Below are positions 17,372 to 26,899 of a DNA stretch of 64,000 nucleotides, piece by piece. The notes under the pieces were generated by a model. The model made no database searches. It was given only the letters and a program-made list of their open reading frames with translations, and had not been told where the DNA came from. Source of the stretch: Pseudodesulfovibrio sp. zrk46 (GTDB lineage Bacteria; Desulfobacterota; Desulfovibrionia; Desulfovibrionales; Desulfovibrionaceae); assembly GCF_012516435.1 (NCBI RefSeq), contig NZ_CP051216.1, positions 1,428,001-1,492,000 on the forward strand. Direction: 5' to 3'. Every line of letters starts with the position of its first letter. Within the stretch, counting starts at the first letter, position 1. The position numbers and the translations under genes were made by a program.

Positions 17372-18304
17372 TTACTTCACAATCATTACAGAGTTGCGAG
17401 CTCTGGCTGCCACGTCATGGGCAACGCTGAATCCCTTGGCAAACCACGGTTTTTCTGACTCGGAGACCATGATCAGGGAAAAGTCGTAGCCGAGTTCGGT
17501 GATGACTTCTGCCGGGTCGCCTACCTCCACGAGTTGTTCGTGGGGATCGATGCCATTGTCGCGGAAGAACTGGGCTGCCATCTCGACGGCTTCTTCAGCT
17601 TCGGATCGCTTCTCTTCCTTTTCGGCCACGGAGAGGAGGGAGATGGGGCAACCACAGGTGTGGGCGTGGTGCACGGCTTTGGGGAGCATGGCGCGGGTCA
17701 GGTCATTGTTCTGGACGCAGACGAGATGCCCATGCCCGGGTTCGAGGTGGCGGGCCACGATGACAGAACAATTGGCATGCGCTGCAATCTTCAGGGAGAG
17801 TTGCCGTGGGGTTATGAGCTTGCGTAACCCCTCCACCGGCTTTGTGTTATCTCCAACAATAATGATATCCGCCTCGAAACGGTCAGCCTCGTCCACCACG
17901 GCCGTGGTGACGTCTTCTGCCGTGCGCAGACGCAAGGATATGCGACCGCCGCAAGCATTGCGGTATTCACGGACAAATTCGCCGGTAGGGTCGCCGGAGA
18001 GTTCATGGTGGTGCCAGCTTTCATCGATCTCACCGGAGATTTCGCCGAGATCCACCAGAATATCCTGCGCCTTTTTCAGGTGGGCCATGCCGGGCAGTTC
18101 AATGCCCCAGTCGAGGACGTTTTCACGGGCCACGCGTATTTCCATGCCGCCGGATTTGAGGCCGCTGTCCACAGGACGGACATAGAGCAGGGCGATGTCC
18201 ACACAGCTTTCCTCGCTCAGTCGATGCACGAACTTGAGACCGGTGTATGCCTCGGGGCCGCCGCCAATGCAGACGAGGATGCGGGTTGATAGTTTGTCGG
18301 ACAT
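17372..18304 (-). CDS. Tandem universal stress protein
   Basis: Two UspA folds make up this 310-residue protein. The first starts RILVCIGGGPEAYTGLKFV and ends in an ADIIIVGDNTK-type segment. The second carries HLVCVQNNDLTRAMLPKAV, with a FSLIMVSESEK loop and a final ARNSVMIVK strand. Cytoplasmic. It lies 12 bases downstream of an SLC13-type transporter gene on the same strand, with a good SD (AAGGAGTCGTCACC), so the two are co-transcribed. It may tune that transporter, as with other transporter-Usp pairs; this is inference. Confidence 0.85.
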   Translation of the reverse strand: MSDKLSTRILVCIGGGPEAYTGLKFVHRLSEESCVDIALLYVRPVDSGLKSGGMEIRVARENVLDWGIELPGMAHLKKAQDILVDLGEISGEIDESWHHHELSGDPTGEFVREYRNACGGRISLRLRTAEDVTTAVVDEADRFEADIIIVGDNTKPVEGLRKLITPRQLSLKIAAHANCSVIVARHLEPGHGHLVCVQNNDLTRAMLPKAVHHAHTCGCPISLLSVAEKEEKRSEAEEAVEMAAQFFRDNGIDPHEQLVEVGDPAEVITELGYDFSLIMVSESEKPWFAKGFSVAHDVAARARNSVMIVK

Positions 18305-18316
18305 GGTGACGACTCC

Positions 18317-19741
18317 TTACAGACCGATGAGGGGCCAATATGTTTTCGATGCGATGAGCAGCACGGCAAACGACATCAGTGCCATGCGCCAGCCGACCTT
18401 CATGAAGTCGGGCGGTCGGAGATAGCCCGAGGAATAGACAATGGTGGAGGCCGGGGTGCCGATGACTGTGAAGTATGCGAAAGCACTGGATATCGCAGTC
18501 ACCATGCCCACGGCAAGGGGATTGGTCTCAGAACCAACGGCAATGGAGAGAACTACAGGGCCGAGGACCGCCACAGCTGCACCGTTACTCATGGTGTTGG
18601 TGATGAAGGTGGTCAGCAGCATGACCGCGCCCAGCAGGCCGATGCCGGAATCCAGCCCCACAGGGGCGAGGGCGTCCATGAAAAGTCCCGCAACCCATGC
18701 GGCTGCACCGGTATCGCGCATCTGCACACCAAGGGAGATGGCAGCGGCATAGAGCCAGACAACACCCCAGTTCACGCCGGAGTTCAAATCCTGCCAGCGG
18801 ACAAGGCCGGTCACGAGGAACAGGGTGGCACCGAGGATGGCGATGGTGCCCATGCCTACCTCGGAGGAGAAGAATACCCAGCCGATAAGGGTCAGTAAAA
18901 ACAGAATGATTGCAACATAATGCCTGCCGGTGAGGGCGCCTTCGCTGCCGACCTGCTCCTTGAGCTTTTCCACGGCCGGGGCCATGTCGGTGATGTCGGT
19001 CTTGAAGGTGTGGCGCAGGATGAGATGCATGAGGGGCAGCTGCACCAGAAAGATGGGGTAGGCGTATATCATCCAGCTGAGATAGCTGACATTGTAGCCG
19101 TAGGTGGCCGGGTCATCCGTGGCGTAGAAAAAGTCGCGCAGGTAGTCGATCATGATGGCGTTGCGCGCGCCACCCGAGGGAGTACCGATACCGGCCATGG
19201 CACAGGCGTAGGAGATGGAGAACAGGAACAGGAGCGCCAGTGCGCGGCGCTGGTCCGGATCTTCGGTGGCCAGTTGCAGGAGCGATATGGCCACCGGGAG
19301 CATCATGGCCGCAACCGTATGCTCACCAATGAATGAGGCAAGGATGCCCGAGAAAACCGAAATACCAAATGCAATACGATAAGTATTTGAACCCGTCACA
19401 CTGACGATAAACAGAGCCAGTCGTTTGTCCAGTTTCTGCTTTACCAAAGCCACGGCCAGCATGAGGGACCCCATGATGAACAGGACCGAATCCTTCATGA
19501 GGGATTTGGCCACCACCGATGAGTCCAGCTTCATGAGGAAGACCTGGCCGAGGATGATCAGCAGGGCCACCGCAGGCAGAGGGATAGGCTCGGTGATGAA
19601 GAGTATGGTCGCGCCCACGGTCATGACGAGCACGCGCCAGCCTTCGGGTGAGACGCCGCTTGGTACCGGCCCCAGTATCATGGCCGCCTGAATGATGAGG
19701 GTGATGAAGAACCACCGCTTTTCACGTACGTAATGGATCAC
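18317..19741 (-). CDS. SLC13/DASS family anion:sodium symporter
   Basis: A polytopic membrane protein of 474 residues with about a dozen hydrophobic helices. Family features include ITEPIPLPAVALLIILGQV near the N-terminus, IGTPSGGARNAIM in the middle and a C-terminal TNTMSNGAA segment followed by FAYFTVIGTPASTIVYSSG. These are the two Na+/substrate hairpin regions of DASS carriers for di- and tricarboxylates or sulfate. In a sulfate reducer either class of substrate is plausible. The start is a GTG with only a weak SD. First gene of an operon with the tandem Usp. Confidence 0.85.
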   Translation of the reverse strand: MIHYVREKRWFFITLIIQAAMILGPVPSGVSPEGWRVLVMTVGATILFITEPIPLPAVALLIILGQVFLMKLDSSVVAKSLMKDSVLFIMGSLMLAVALVKQKLDKRLALFIVSVTGSNTYRIAFGISVFSGILASFIGEHTVAAMMLPVAISLLQLATEDPDQRRALALLFLFSISYACAMAGIGTPSGGARNAIMIDYLRDFFYATDDPATYGYNVSYLSWMIYAYPIFLVQLPLMHLILRHTFKTDITDMAPAVEKLKEQVGSEGALTGRHYVAIILFLLTLIGWVFFSSEVGMGTIAILGATLFLVTGLVRWQDLNSGVNWGVVWLYAAAISLGVQMRDTGAAAWVAGLFMDALAPVGLDSGIGLLGAVMLLTTFITNTMSNGAAVAVLGPVVLSIAVGSETNPLAVGMVTAISSAFAYFTVIGTPASTIVYSSGYLRPPDFMKVGWRMALMSFAVLLIASKTYWPLIGL

Positions 19742-19933
19742 AATACTTGGAGTGTATACCGCTTTGCCGAGGACGCCAAGGGGGGAGCGGTAAATAGATG
19801 GTGCGGTATCGGGGAATATGACCTCTGGTCAGGGTGCCTTGAAAATTCCCTTTCCATTGCAACCCTTTTCTTTCGTGCCGGAGTCGGGTATTTTCAGTAG
19901 AGTGACATCACGACTCTAATGAGGAGAAGAGCT

Positions 19934-20413
19934 TTGAAACGTACACTTTCTGCCCTCGCGAAAAATGAGCCGGGCGTGCTGGCCAAACTGGCAACCGAAT
20001 TCGGTAAATCCGAAGCAAATATTCTGTCCCTGGCTGCAGGGGAAACCGAGAACCCTGAGATTTCCCGCATCGTGCTGCGGCTCGAAGGGGATGACGCTGC
20101 CATCACTGCGGCTGAAAAATACCTCGATAGCCTCGACGTCATCGTCCAGATCGACGACCTGTCCCGCAAGGACTTCGTGGATCGTGAGCTGGTGATGCTG
20201 AAGATCACCATGAAGCCGGAGAGCACCGGGCAGCTGATGCAGATTTTCGAAGTATTCCGGGCTAATGTCGTAGGCATGGGTCAGGATACGATCACCGTTG
20301 AGCTGGCAGGCGATCAGGAGCGGGTCGAAGGGTTGATCCAGATGCTGAAGCCCTACGGTATCAAATCCATGTGCCGTTCCGGCATGATCGCACTGAAGCG
20401 GGGAGATGAGTAG
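19934..20413 (+). CDS. IlvH-like ACT protein (acetolactate synthase small-subunit homologue)
   Basis: The start is a TTG six bases after GAGGAGAA; an in-frame ATG at 19919 lies before that SD. The 159 residues align along their length with IlvH/IlvN: RTLSALAKNEPGVLAKL at the ACT start, DRELVMLKI in the middle and GMIALKRGD at the end. IlvH binds valine and regulates acetolactate synthase, but no catalytic large subunit is in the window. It is followed after two bases by ptb and buk, so it is more likely tied to branched-chain acyl metabolism or works in trans with a distant ilvB. Confidence 0.8.
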   Translation: MKRTLSALAKNEPGVLAKLATEFGKSEANILSLAAGETENPEISRIVLRLEGDDAAITAAEKYLDSLDVIVQIDDLSRKDFVDRELVMLKITMKPESTGQLMQIFEVFRANVVGMGQDTITVELAGDQERVEGLIQMLKPYGIKSMCRSGMIALKRGDE

Positions 20414-20415
20414 CC

Positions 20416-21354
20416 GTGACATATGATGCGGTGACAAGTCTGGACGGTCTGGTACGGGCCGTTCTGGAGCAGGCTCGCGGCGGTGAACTGCCCAAGGTGG
20501 CCATTGCGCGGTCGGCTGAAGGACACGTGTTGCGTGCCGGAATAGAAGCGTTTGAGCGCGGCGTGGCCGAGCCCATTCTCATTGGTGATATGGCGGAGAC
20601 GCAAAAGATCGCAGACGAGCGCGGTCTGGATATTTCTTCGTTCAGGCATATCGACATGCCGGACGACCAGATGGCCGTGAATGAGGCGGTGCGCCTGTTC
20701 CGTGAGGGCGAGGCCCAGTTCATCATGAAGGGACTGGTCTCCACGGCAGCGCTGCTCAAGGGCGTGCTGAACAAGGAAACGGGCGTGCCCAACCCGGGCC
20801 GGATTCTGAGCCATGTGTCAGTGTTCGAGTCGCCTCTTGATGGCAGGCTCATGCTCATGACCGACCCCGGCGTGAACATCGCACCCTCCATGCAGCGCAA
20901 GGCGGATATCCTGCGTAACGTGCTGGATGTGGCCCGCAAGCTTGGTATGGTCCGGCCCAAGGTGGCAGTCCTCGCGGCTACGGAAAAAATCAATTATCCC
21001 GCTATGCCAGCTACGTTGGACGGTGATATTCTCACCAAGATGTCCCGGCAGGGCGAGTTCGGTGACGCCGAAATCCTTGGCCCGTTGTCCCTTGATCTGG
21101 CTGTTTCCAAGGAAGTGGCGGCCTGCAAGCGGTTCGACAGCCCGGTGGCCGGGTGTGCGGATATCCTCCTGACCCCGAACATCGAGGCGGGCAATATCCT
21201 TTACAAGGCGCTGACCACCTTGTCCGGCTGTACCATGGCCGCGGTAGTGGTGGGTAGTCAGGTGCCTGTTGTGGTGCCGTCCCGCGGAGATTCCGATGCG
21301 TCGAAGTTCCACTCCATTGCGCTGGCCAGTTTGCTGGCCCAAAGGAGCGGGTGA
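20416..21354 (+). CDS. ptb: Phosphate butyryltransferase
   Basis: A 312-residue Pta/Ptb-family cytoplasmic enzyme that swaps CoA for phosphate on butyryl-CoA or branched acyl-CoA. Visible family features are FIMKGLVSTAALLKGVL, RILSHVSVFESP, LMTDPGVNIAP and the C-terminal IEAGNILYKALT. The start is GTG, two bases after the IlvH-like gene. It overlaps buk by one base (TGATG). With buk it makes ATP from acyl-CoA. The acyl-chain length is not determinable by eye. Confidence 0.92.
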   Translation: MTYDAVTSLDGLVRAVLEQARGGELPKVAIARSAEGHVLRAGIEAFERGVAEPILIGDMAETQKIADERGLDISSFRHIDMPDDQMAVNEAVRLFREGEAQFIMKGLVSTAALLKGVLNKETGVPNPGRILSHVSVFESPLDGRLMLMTDPGVNIAPSMQRKADILRNVLDVARKLGMVRPKVAVLAATEKINYPAMPATLDGDILTKMSRQGEFGDAEILGPLSLDLAVSKEVAACKRFDSPVAGCADILLTPNIEAGNILYKALTTLSGCTMAAVVVGSQVPVVVPSRGDSDASKFHSIALASLLAQRSG

Positions 21355-22445
21355 TGCGTGTATTTGTGATCAATCCCGGCTCCACCTCCACCAAGGTGGC
21401 TTTGTACGACGACGGTAACGCCGTGGTGGCAAAGGAGTTTCAGCACGACAAGGCTGAGCTGGCCGAATTTGACCGCGTGATGGAGCAGCATGATTTTCGT
21501 ATGGCCGCCATCCGCTCTGTGCTTGATGAGGCAGGTGTGGACCCGGCGTCCATGGATGGCGTGGCGGGTCGTGGCGGCATGCTGCATGCCCTTGAAGGCG
21601 GCGTTTACGAAGTGAATGACGAGATGCTGCACGACCTGCAGCAGGCCAGATATGGCGAGCATCCGTGCAATCTGGGTGCGGTGCTGGCACGGGAGCTGGC
21701 CGAGGAATGGGGCGTCCCCGCTTACATCGTGGACCCGGTGGTCACGGATGAGCTTATGGACGCGGCCCGTTTTACCGGATTGCCCGGCCTCAGGCGGCGC
21801 AGTCTGTTCCACGCCCTGAACCAGCGCGGCACTGCGCGGACCACGGCGGCCAAGTTCGGTATTTCCTATGAATCCAGCAACTTTATCGTCTGTCATATGG
21901 GCGGCGGTATCTCCATCGGGGCCCACCGACAGGGCCGGGTCGTGGATGTCATCAATGCGCTGGACGGTGAAGGACCGTTTTCGCCGGAACGTACCGGCGG
22001 TCTCCCCGTGATTCCCATTCTGGACATGGTGGAAAGCGGTGAGCGTAGCACCTCGGAATTAAAGCAGATTATTTTGCGTGAAGGTGGCGTCTACGCTCAT
22101 CTCGGTACCAATGACCTGCGTGACGTGGTCAAGCGCATGGACGACGGCGACGAGCAGGCCAGGCAGGTGTTCATGGCGCTGGCCTATGGCATTGCCCGGT
22201 ATATGGCATCGCTCGCTCCGGCGTTGGCCGATGAAAACGGCGTGGTGGAAGTGGCTGGCGTTGTGCTGACGGGCGGACTGGCTCGCAGTGAACCGCTGGT
22301 TGCGGAAATATCCCGCATGGTCAGCTACTTGGGTCCTGTGTCCGTGGTGACTGGCGACGAGGAAATGGCTTCGCTGGCAGGCGGTGCCGTGCGAGTGCTG
22401 GAAGGAATCGAGACGGCCAGGATTTACGTGGCAGAGCCTGTCTAG
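21354..22445 (+). CDS. buk: Butyrate kinase
   Basis: A 363-residue acetate/butyrate kinase family enzyme (ASKHA fold). N-terminal VFVINPGSTSTKVALY is the phosphate-binding strand-turn; later GRGGMLHALEGGVYEVND and VCHMGGGISIGAHRQG are signatures of the butyrate kinase branch. It converts acyl phosphate and ADP to the acid and ATP. AAAGGAGC sits ahead of the ATG inside the end of ptb, so translation is coupled. Substrates may include isobutyrate or isovalerate given the IlvH-like neighbour, which is inference. Confidence 0.93.
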   Translation: MRVFVINPGSTSTKVALYDDGNAVVAKEFQHDKAELAEFDRVMEQHDFRMAAIRSVLDEAGVDPASMDGVAGRGGMLHALEGGVYEVNDEMLHDLQQARYGEHPCNLGAVLARELAEEWGVPAYIVDPVVTDELMDAARFTGLPGLRRRSLFHALNQRGTARTTAAKFGISYESSNFIVCHMGGGISIGAHRQGRVVDVINALDGEGPFSPERTGGLPVIPILDMVESGERSTSELKQIILREGGVYAHLGTNDLRDVVKRMDDGDEQARQVFMALAYGIARYMASLAPALADENGVVEVAGVVLTGGLARSEPLVAEISRMVSYLGPVSVVTGDEEMASLAGGAVRVLEGIETARIYVAEPV

Positions 22446-22618
22446 CCACGCTTTGTGATGGTTGTGAGGTTGTCGATTTATCAAGTATGAATAAGGGTTG
22501 ATATAAGCCTATTGTAAAATAAAAGAATCACAGGTACGTTTCAGATGTAACTGTAAAAAAGTGTAAGTCTGAGGTGGCGGTGCCTTGGCACACACCTCTG
22601 ATGTCGAGGAAGCGAAAC

Positions 22619-23497
22619 GTGGGATCCCTTTTTTCCAATACCATCTCGCTGAGAAAGAGCGTTCAGATCTCGGACGACGAGTTCGTTCAGCTGCGCGATT
22701 TCATTTATGAGAAGAGCGGTATTTTCGTGGACATCAAGCGGAAATACCTGTTTGAGAGCCGTTTTTCCAAGCGCCTTTCCGCGCTTGGGCTCAGCTCTTT
22801 CGGGGATTACGTCAAGTTCCTCAAGTACGATTCCAACAAGGCGCAGGAGTTGAACAAGCTGTTCGAACTGGTGACTACCAATGAAACTAGTTTCTGGCGC
22901 GACACCAAGCAGTTGGAATCATTCCGTGATCATGTTCTCAAAGAAAAGATCGAGGAACAGCGTAAGGCTGGCAAGCTCGAGCTGAATATCTGGTCGGCAG
23001 GATGTTCCTCCGGTGAGGAGCCCTACACCCTGTCCATCCTGTTGCACGAGGTGTTGCGGATGGAACTGGCCAAATGGCGCATCAATATCACGGCAGTGGA
23101 CCTTTCCCCTGCCATGATCGAGCGGGCCCAAAAGGGCGTATACGGCGAGTACGCCTTCAAGACCACGCCGGAAGAGATCAAGAATCGGTATTTTACCAAA
23201 GATCCCGGTGGTTGGAAGATCAAGCCAGCCGTTGGGAAGCTAATCAAATTCCAGCAGATGAACCTGAATGATCGCATGTCGCTCAAGCGAGTGCCGCGGT
23301 CGCATATTGTCTTCTGTCGGAATGTGATCATTTATTTTGATCAGGATATGAAGCAACGGGTTGTCGGCTCCTTCTATGACAACCTGCTCCCGGACGGATA
23401 TCTGATGCTCGGACACTCGGAGACGCTCCACAAGGTTTCCAAGACGTTCAAGCCCATCTATCATCCTGGAACTATTGCGTATAAGAAGGAAGGCTAG
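22619..23497 (+). CDS. cheR: CheR-type chemoreceptor methyltransferase
   Basis: From the chosen GTG (GAGG nine or so bases upstream) it has 292 residues. An N-terminal helical CheR domain (ISDDEFVQLRDFIYEKSGIFV) is followed by a SAM-binding domain with IWSAGCSSGEEPYTL, ITAVDLSPAMIERA and VFCRNVIIYFD. CheR methylates glutamates of chemoreceptors in the cytoplasm using SAM. No other chemotaxis gene is adjacent, so it is an orphan copy. The longest frame starts at 22574 and an ATG lies at 22601, both without a good SD. Confidence 0.9.
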   Translation: MGSLFSNTISLRKSVQISDDEFVQLRDFIYEKSGIFVDIKRKYLFESRFSKRLSALGLSSFGDYVKFLKYDSNKAQELNKLFELVTTNETSFWRDTKQLESFRDHVLKEKIEEQRKAGKLELNIWSAGCSSGEEPYTLSILLHEVLRMELAKWRINITAVDLSPAMIERAQKGVYGEYAFKTTPEEIKNRYFTKDPGGWKIKPAVGKLIKFQQMNLNDRMSLKRVPRSHIVFCRNVIIYFDQDMKQRVVGSFYDNLLPDGYLMLGHSETLHKVSKTFKPIYHPGTIAYKKEG

Positions 23498-23532
23498 GGG
23501 ACTGCAACACTCCGCAACAAAGGGGACCTGGT

Positions 23533-24747
23533 TTGGCTATCAAGCGCTTGGATGAGCTTACCGCAGGAATGGTTCTGGCCTCGGATTTGAAGGCCGAGGA
23601 CGGCAGGCTGCTCTTCAAGTCCGGCACCGAGCTGGAGGAGCGGCATTTGACGCTGCTCGAGCGGGTGGGCGTATCGTCCGCCGAGGTCGAGGACACATGC
23701 GAACTGAGCGATGAGACTCTCTGCGAAGTCGAGGACTATGTCCGCGAATTCTTTCTCTATGTGGACCCGGATTTCCCGCCGTCCATCGAGCTGTTCCGTG
23801 TTGTCTTGGAGTTGACCGGCAAAGCCGTGGCTGGCGGCTGGACGCTCCCCGACGTTGCCGAACGCCGTGCTGCCAGCGTGGAGCACATGGCCGACCTCTT
23901 CCTCAAGGGAATGGGATCGCCCGAGACCATCGTCAAACACGAGACCGAACTAGCCAGTTTTCCTGACGTTTATTTCCGCATCCGTGAAGTGTTGGAGGAC
24001 GACAGCGCCTCTGCCGATCGTATCGCGCAGGTGGTGAGCACGGACATGAGCCTCGCGGCCAAGCTGCTCAAGCTGGTCAATTCGCCCCTCTACGGCTTCC
24101 CTTCGACCATTGATTCTGTCAGCCGAGCCGTGGCACTGGTGGGCGCCAAGGAGTTGTCCACGCTGGCGTTGGGTATTTCCGCCATCAACTATTTCAAGGA
24201 TATCCCGCCGGAACTGGTGGACATGAAGTCCTTCTGGCGCCACTCCATCACCTGCGGCATCTTTGCCAAGATCATTGCCTCTGCCCAGACCGGCTTGAGC
24301 CCGGAACGATTCTTTATTGCCGGGCTGCTGCATGATGTCGGGCGGCTCATCATGTTCAAGAAGCTGCCGTATGCCTCCACCGAGGCCATGCTCTTTGCCC
24401 GCGAGAACTCTATTCCGCTGGTGGAAGCCGAACGATCGGTGTTGGATTTCTGCCACACAGACATCAGCGCTCCGCTGCTCAAGTCGTGGCAGTTCCCGGA
24501 AGGGCTTTCCGACATGATCAACTACCACCACAGCCCCATGGCGTTCCCCAATCCGCTCGAGCCTGCCATCATCCATGTGGCTGACAATCTCGCCAACGCC
24601 GTTCAGGTCGCCGAGGGCGGCATGTACGTTCTGCCGGGATTCGATGAAGATGCGTGGACCCTGCTGGGGCTGGACGAGGGCTTCCTCGACCGCGCTGTCG
24701 AAGATTATCGGCAACAGATCGATACTATTCTAACTGCCTTTTTCTAG
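23533..24747 (+). CDS. HDOD-domain signalling protein
   Basis: A 404-residue protein. The N-terminal region opens KRLDELTAGMVLASDLKAEDGRLL, a short segment common at the start of HD-type signalling proteins. After an alpha-helical linker comes an HDOD domain (about 140-330) with FRIREVLEDD, KLLKLVNSPLYG, AVALVGAKELSTLALG and a residual HD motif in AGLLHDVGR. HDOD proteins are non-catalytic adaptors in several bacteria, although HD residues remain here. It starts with TTG, 35 bases after cheR, so the two are probably co-transcribed. Confidence 0.85.
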   Translation: MAIKRLDELTAGMVLASDLKAEDGRLLFKSGTELEERHLTLLERVGVSSAEVEDTCELSDETLCEVEDYVREFFLYVDPDFPPSIELFRVVLELTGKAVAGGWTLPDVAERRAASVEHMADLFLKGMGSPETIVKHETELASFPDVYFRIREVLEDDSASADRIAQVVSTDMSLAAKLLKLVNSPLYGFPSTIDSVSRAVALVGAKELSTLALGISAINYFKDIPPELVDMKSFWRHSITCGIFAKIIASAQTGLSPERFFIAGLLHDVGRLIMFKKLPYASTEAMLFARENSIPLVEAERSVLDFCHTDISAPLLKSWQFPEGLSDMINYHHSPMAFPNPLEPAIIHVADNLANAVQVAEGGMYVLPGFDEDAWTLLGLDEGFLDRAVEDYRQQIDTILTAFF

Positions 24748-24777
24748 ACGATTTTTTCAGATCGTCATCCAGAATCG

Positions 24778-25794
24778 TCACCCTGCATTTGCGCCGCCTG
24801 AAAGGGCGGCTTTTTCTTGCTCGATGAGGTCCTTTCGGATCTGTCTCGACACGACGACCGAGTCGAATACGACCTGTCCTACATAGAAAACGAGGATGGG
24901 AAAGATGGCCAGCGGATGATGCTCAGCATAGGTCATGGACCACAAGGCAACGGACAGAGACATGGGCTTGTCCGAGGTAATGAAGAGAAACGAGCGCGCA
25001 GGGCGTTCCTTCAGATTCAGCCACTTCCGTGAGACCAGCCACGATGCACCAATCATGATGACATGCAGTAATACGCAAGGCGCTACAATCTTCACCAGAT
25101 CACCCAGTTGCAGGGAGTGGAACAGTGCGGATTCCTTGGAACATGAGGTGTATACGAGGATGGTGATACACACCATGGGCATATAGTGGGAGAGGGCTTC
25201 GGTGCGTTCCGGCAGGCGGGGAAAGAAACGGCGCAGCATCTGGCCAGCAAAGGCCGGAATGAAGAGGTAGAACAGCAACTTCTTGAGGACCAGTAATTCG
25301 TTGACCGGGGTCTCACCGCCCAGCCAGATTGCGAGGTTGGCCGGGATGGAGATAATGCCGGTCAGATTCAGTGTGATGAGCAGGATTACCGCCGTGAGTG
25401 GGTCGCCACCTGCGCTGGCCGCCATGGCCATGGCCGCTTCCAGCGAGCTGGGCAGGCTGGAGAGGAGCAAAAAGCCGATGCGGAAGTCCGATTCCAGCCC
25501 GAAAGCCATGGAAAGCAGGTTTGCAACAAGCGGGTAGCCCACCACGGCTACCAGTACGGCCGCGCCGATCATGAGTCCGTATTGTCGAACATTCCCAAGC
25601 CCTTCAAAGGACATACGCAGTCCCTGAACAACAAAGATGAGCGCCACCAGCGGGGCGTTGATGTCAAATGCGCCCAATCCGGACGTATCCAGCGGGAAGT
25701 GCATGCTCATCCACAAGGCGAAGAGGATGCCGATGAGCAGGATGTTTTTCTGAATCAGGTGGTTGAAGCCGAGAAGTATGCGTACAGCGTTCAT
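24778..25794 (-). CDS. Bile acid:sodium symporter (BASS)-family membrane protein
   Basis: From ATG 25794 (GGAAAGACC leader) the protein has 338 residues and about nine or ten TM helices, the BASS/SBF fold. The longest frame begins 14 codons earlier without an SD. Segments such as LSSLPSSLEAAMAMAASAGG and ITLNLTGIISIPANLAIW match the crossed-helix regions of the SBF-like (YfeH) branch. These carriers move organic anions with sodium; this branch has no agreed substrate. It is convergent with the HDOD gene (30 bases, containing a GACGAT/ATCGTC hairpin). Confidence 0.8.
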   Translation of the reverse strand: MNAVRILLGFNHLIQKNILLIGILFALWMSMHFPLDTSGLGAFDINAPLVALIFVVQGLRMSFEGLGNVRQYGLMIGAAVLVAVVGYPLVANLLSMAFGLESDFRIGFLLLSSLPSSLEAAMAMAASAGGDPLTAVILLITLNLTGIISIPANLAIWLGGETPVNELLVLKKLLFYLFIPAFAGQMLRRFFPRLPERTEALSHYMPMVCITILVYTSCSKESALFHSLQLGDLVKIVAPCVLLHVIMIGASWLVSRKWLNLKERPARSFLFITSDKPMSLSVALWSMTYAEHHPLAIFPILVFYVGQVVFDSVVVSRQIRKDLIEQEKAALSGGANAG

Positions 25795-25890
25795 GGTCTT
25801 TCCACGGTTGAAGGTTGATGTCCGTGCATACAACACTCAACTGTGAGATGTCATCATGGGGCGCGGCACGTTCAATTACGAATTGGGAAA

Positions 25891-26682
25891 CTATTGGCTC
25901 GTGAGGGAAAGGTCAGGAGGCACTGTTTCCATGTCGTACTTCTTAAGGATTTCCGAGATCTGTTGTGTTTCATGTAATCTTAGGTAGGCTGCGTTGAACT
26001 TATCAACCAGCGTTATCCCCGTATACTTCTTGGAAAAACCTACATAGTACAACACGCTGCTGTCAGTGCCGGCGTATCGGATGCTGTGCATCTTCATCTT
26101 GTGTATCATAGCTAAACCAACGTACTTATTGGAAAATACTGCGCTGACTCTTCTTGAATTGAGCTTTCTGAAGCCTGATTCATCATCCGGTCTCATATCA
26201 ATTGACACCTTTGATGCATGTTCCACGATGGTCTGGAGGCGTATTGCCGTGTTCGATGGTCCGTACACCGCGACACGATACCCGGAAATGTCAGCAGGAG
26301 ATTGGTACTCTAATTCATCTGTTTTATGTACGAAAAACCCGTAATCTCCTTTGAATAATGGGTAGGAGAAGTTGAGTGACAATGCTCGTTCCGGATTCTT
26401 GGCAAGGAGGAACATAGCGTTGGCAAGTCCCGTTGCAACATGTTTCTGTGCCCGCGCCCAAGGCAGCATCTCGAAACCGCAATCGAGTTCAGCCTCTTTG
26501 CAGATGGCTTGGACAACTTCAACTGCCGGGCCTGATATGTCCTCATCAATAAGGTAGCTGTAAGGTGGAAAATCCTGGGTGGCAAACATCAGGTCATGGG
26601 TTTGCGCCGAGGACAAGCACGGCAGAACCACGACAATAGACAAGCATACTCCTATAACTATTGAGGAAAGATGGTTTGCCAT
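25891..26682 (-). CDS. Periplasmic solute-binding protein (SBP family 3-like)
   Basis: The start follows GGAGGACAACACAC; the longer frame lacks an SD. A signal peptide ends near SSAQT, leaving a mature protein of about 235 residues with the type II binding-protein pattern (FATQDFPPYSYLIDEDISGPAVEVVQAIC, YPLFKGDYGFFV). There is no transporter permease or ATPase nearby, so it may belong to the orphan binding proteins frequent in Desulfovibrio, or feed a distant transporter. Its base composition is lower in GC than its neighbours. Ligand unknown. Confidence 0.78.
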   Translation of the reverse strand: MANHLSSIVIGVCLSIVVVLPCLSSAQTHDLMFATQDFPPYSYLIDEDISGPAVEVVQAICKEAELDCGFEMLPWARAQKHVATGLANAMFLLAKNPERALSLNFSYPLFKGDYGFFVHKTDELEYQSPADISGYRVAVYGPSNTAIRLQTIVEHASKVSIDMRPDDESGFRKLNSRRVSAVFSNKYVGLAMIHKMKMHSIRYAGTDSSVLYYVGFSKKYTGITLVDKFNAAYLRLHETQQISEILKKYDMETVPPDLSLTSQ

Positions 26683-26899
26683 GTGTGTTGTCCTCCAGAT
26701 GCATTCCATGCCTATGGATGATTTTTCATGTCGAAGGCGCGCATGATTTGAGAATAATGCTGGTCGCCGTGAATCCATTTCACCAGATTTGAAAATAAGT
26801 CCTCATGGCAAAAGGAACAATTATAGATGCATGACAACGGAATGTTGGGAGGGGAGGCGGAGTTCTTTTCAGTCTGTCCATTTTCAGGTAGTTAGAGCC

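Noticed and set aside
17372..19741. A sulfate-uptake assignment for the SLC13 carrier
   Set aside because: Family motifs do not separate sulfate from dicarboxylate carriers by eye, so only the family is claimed.
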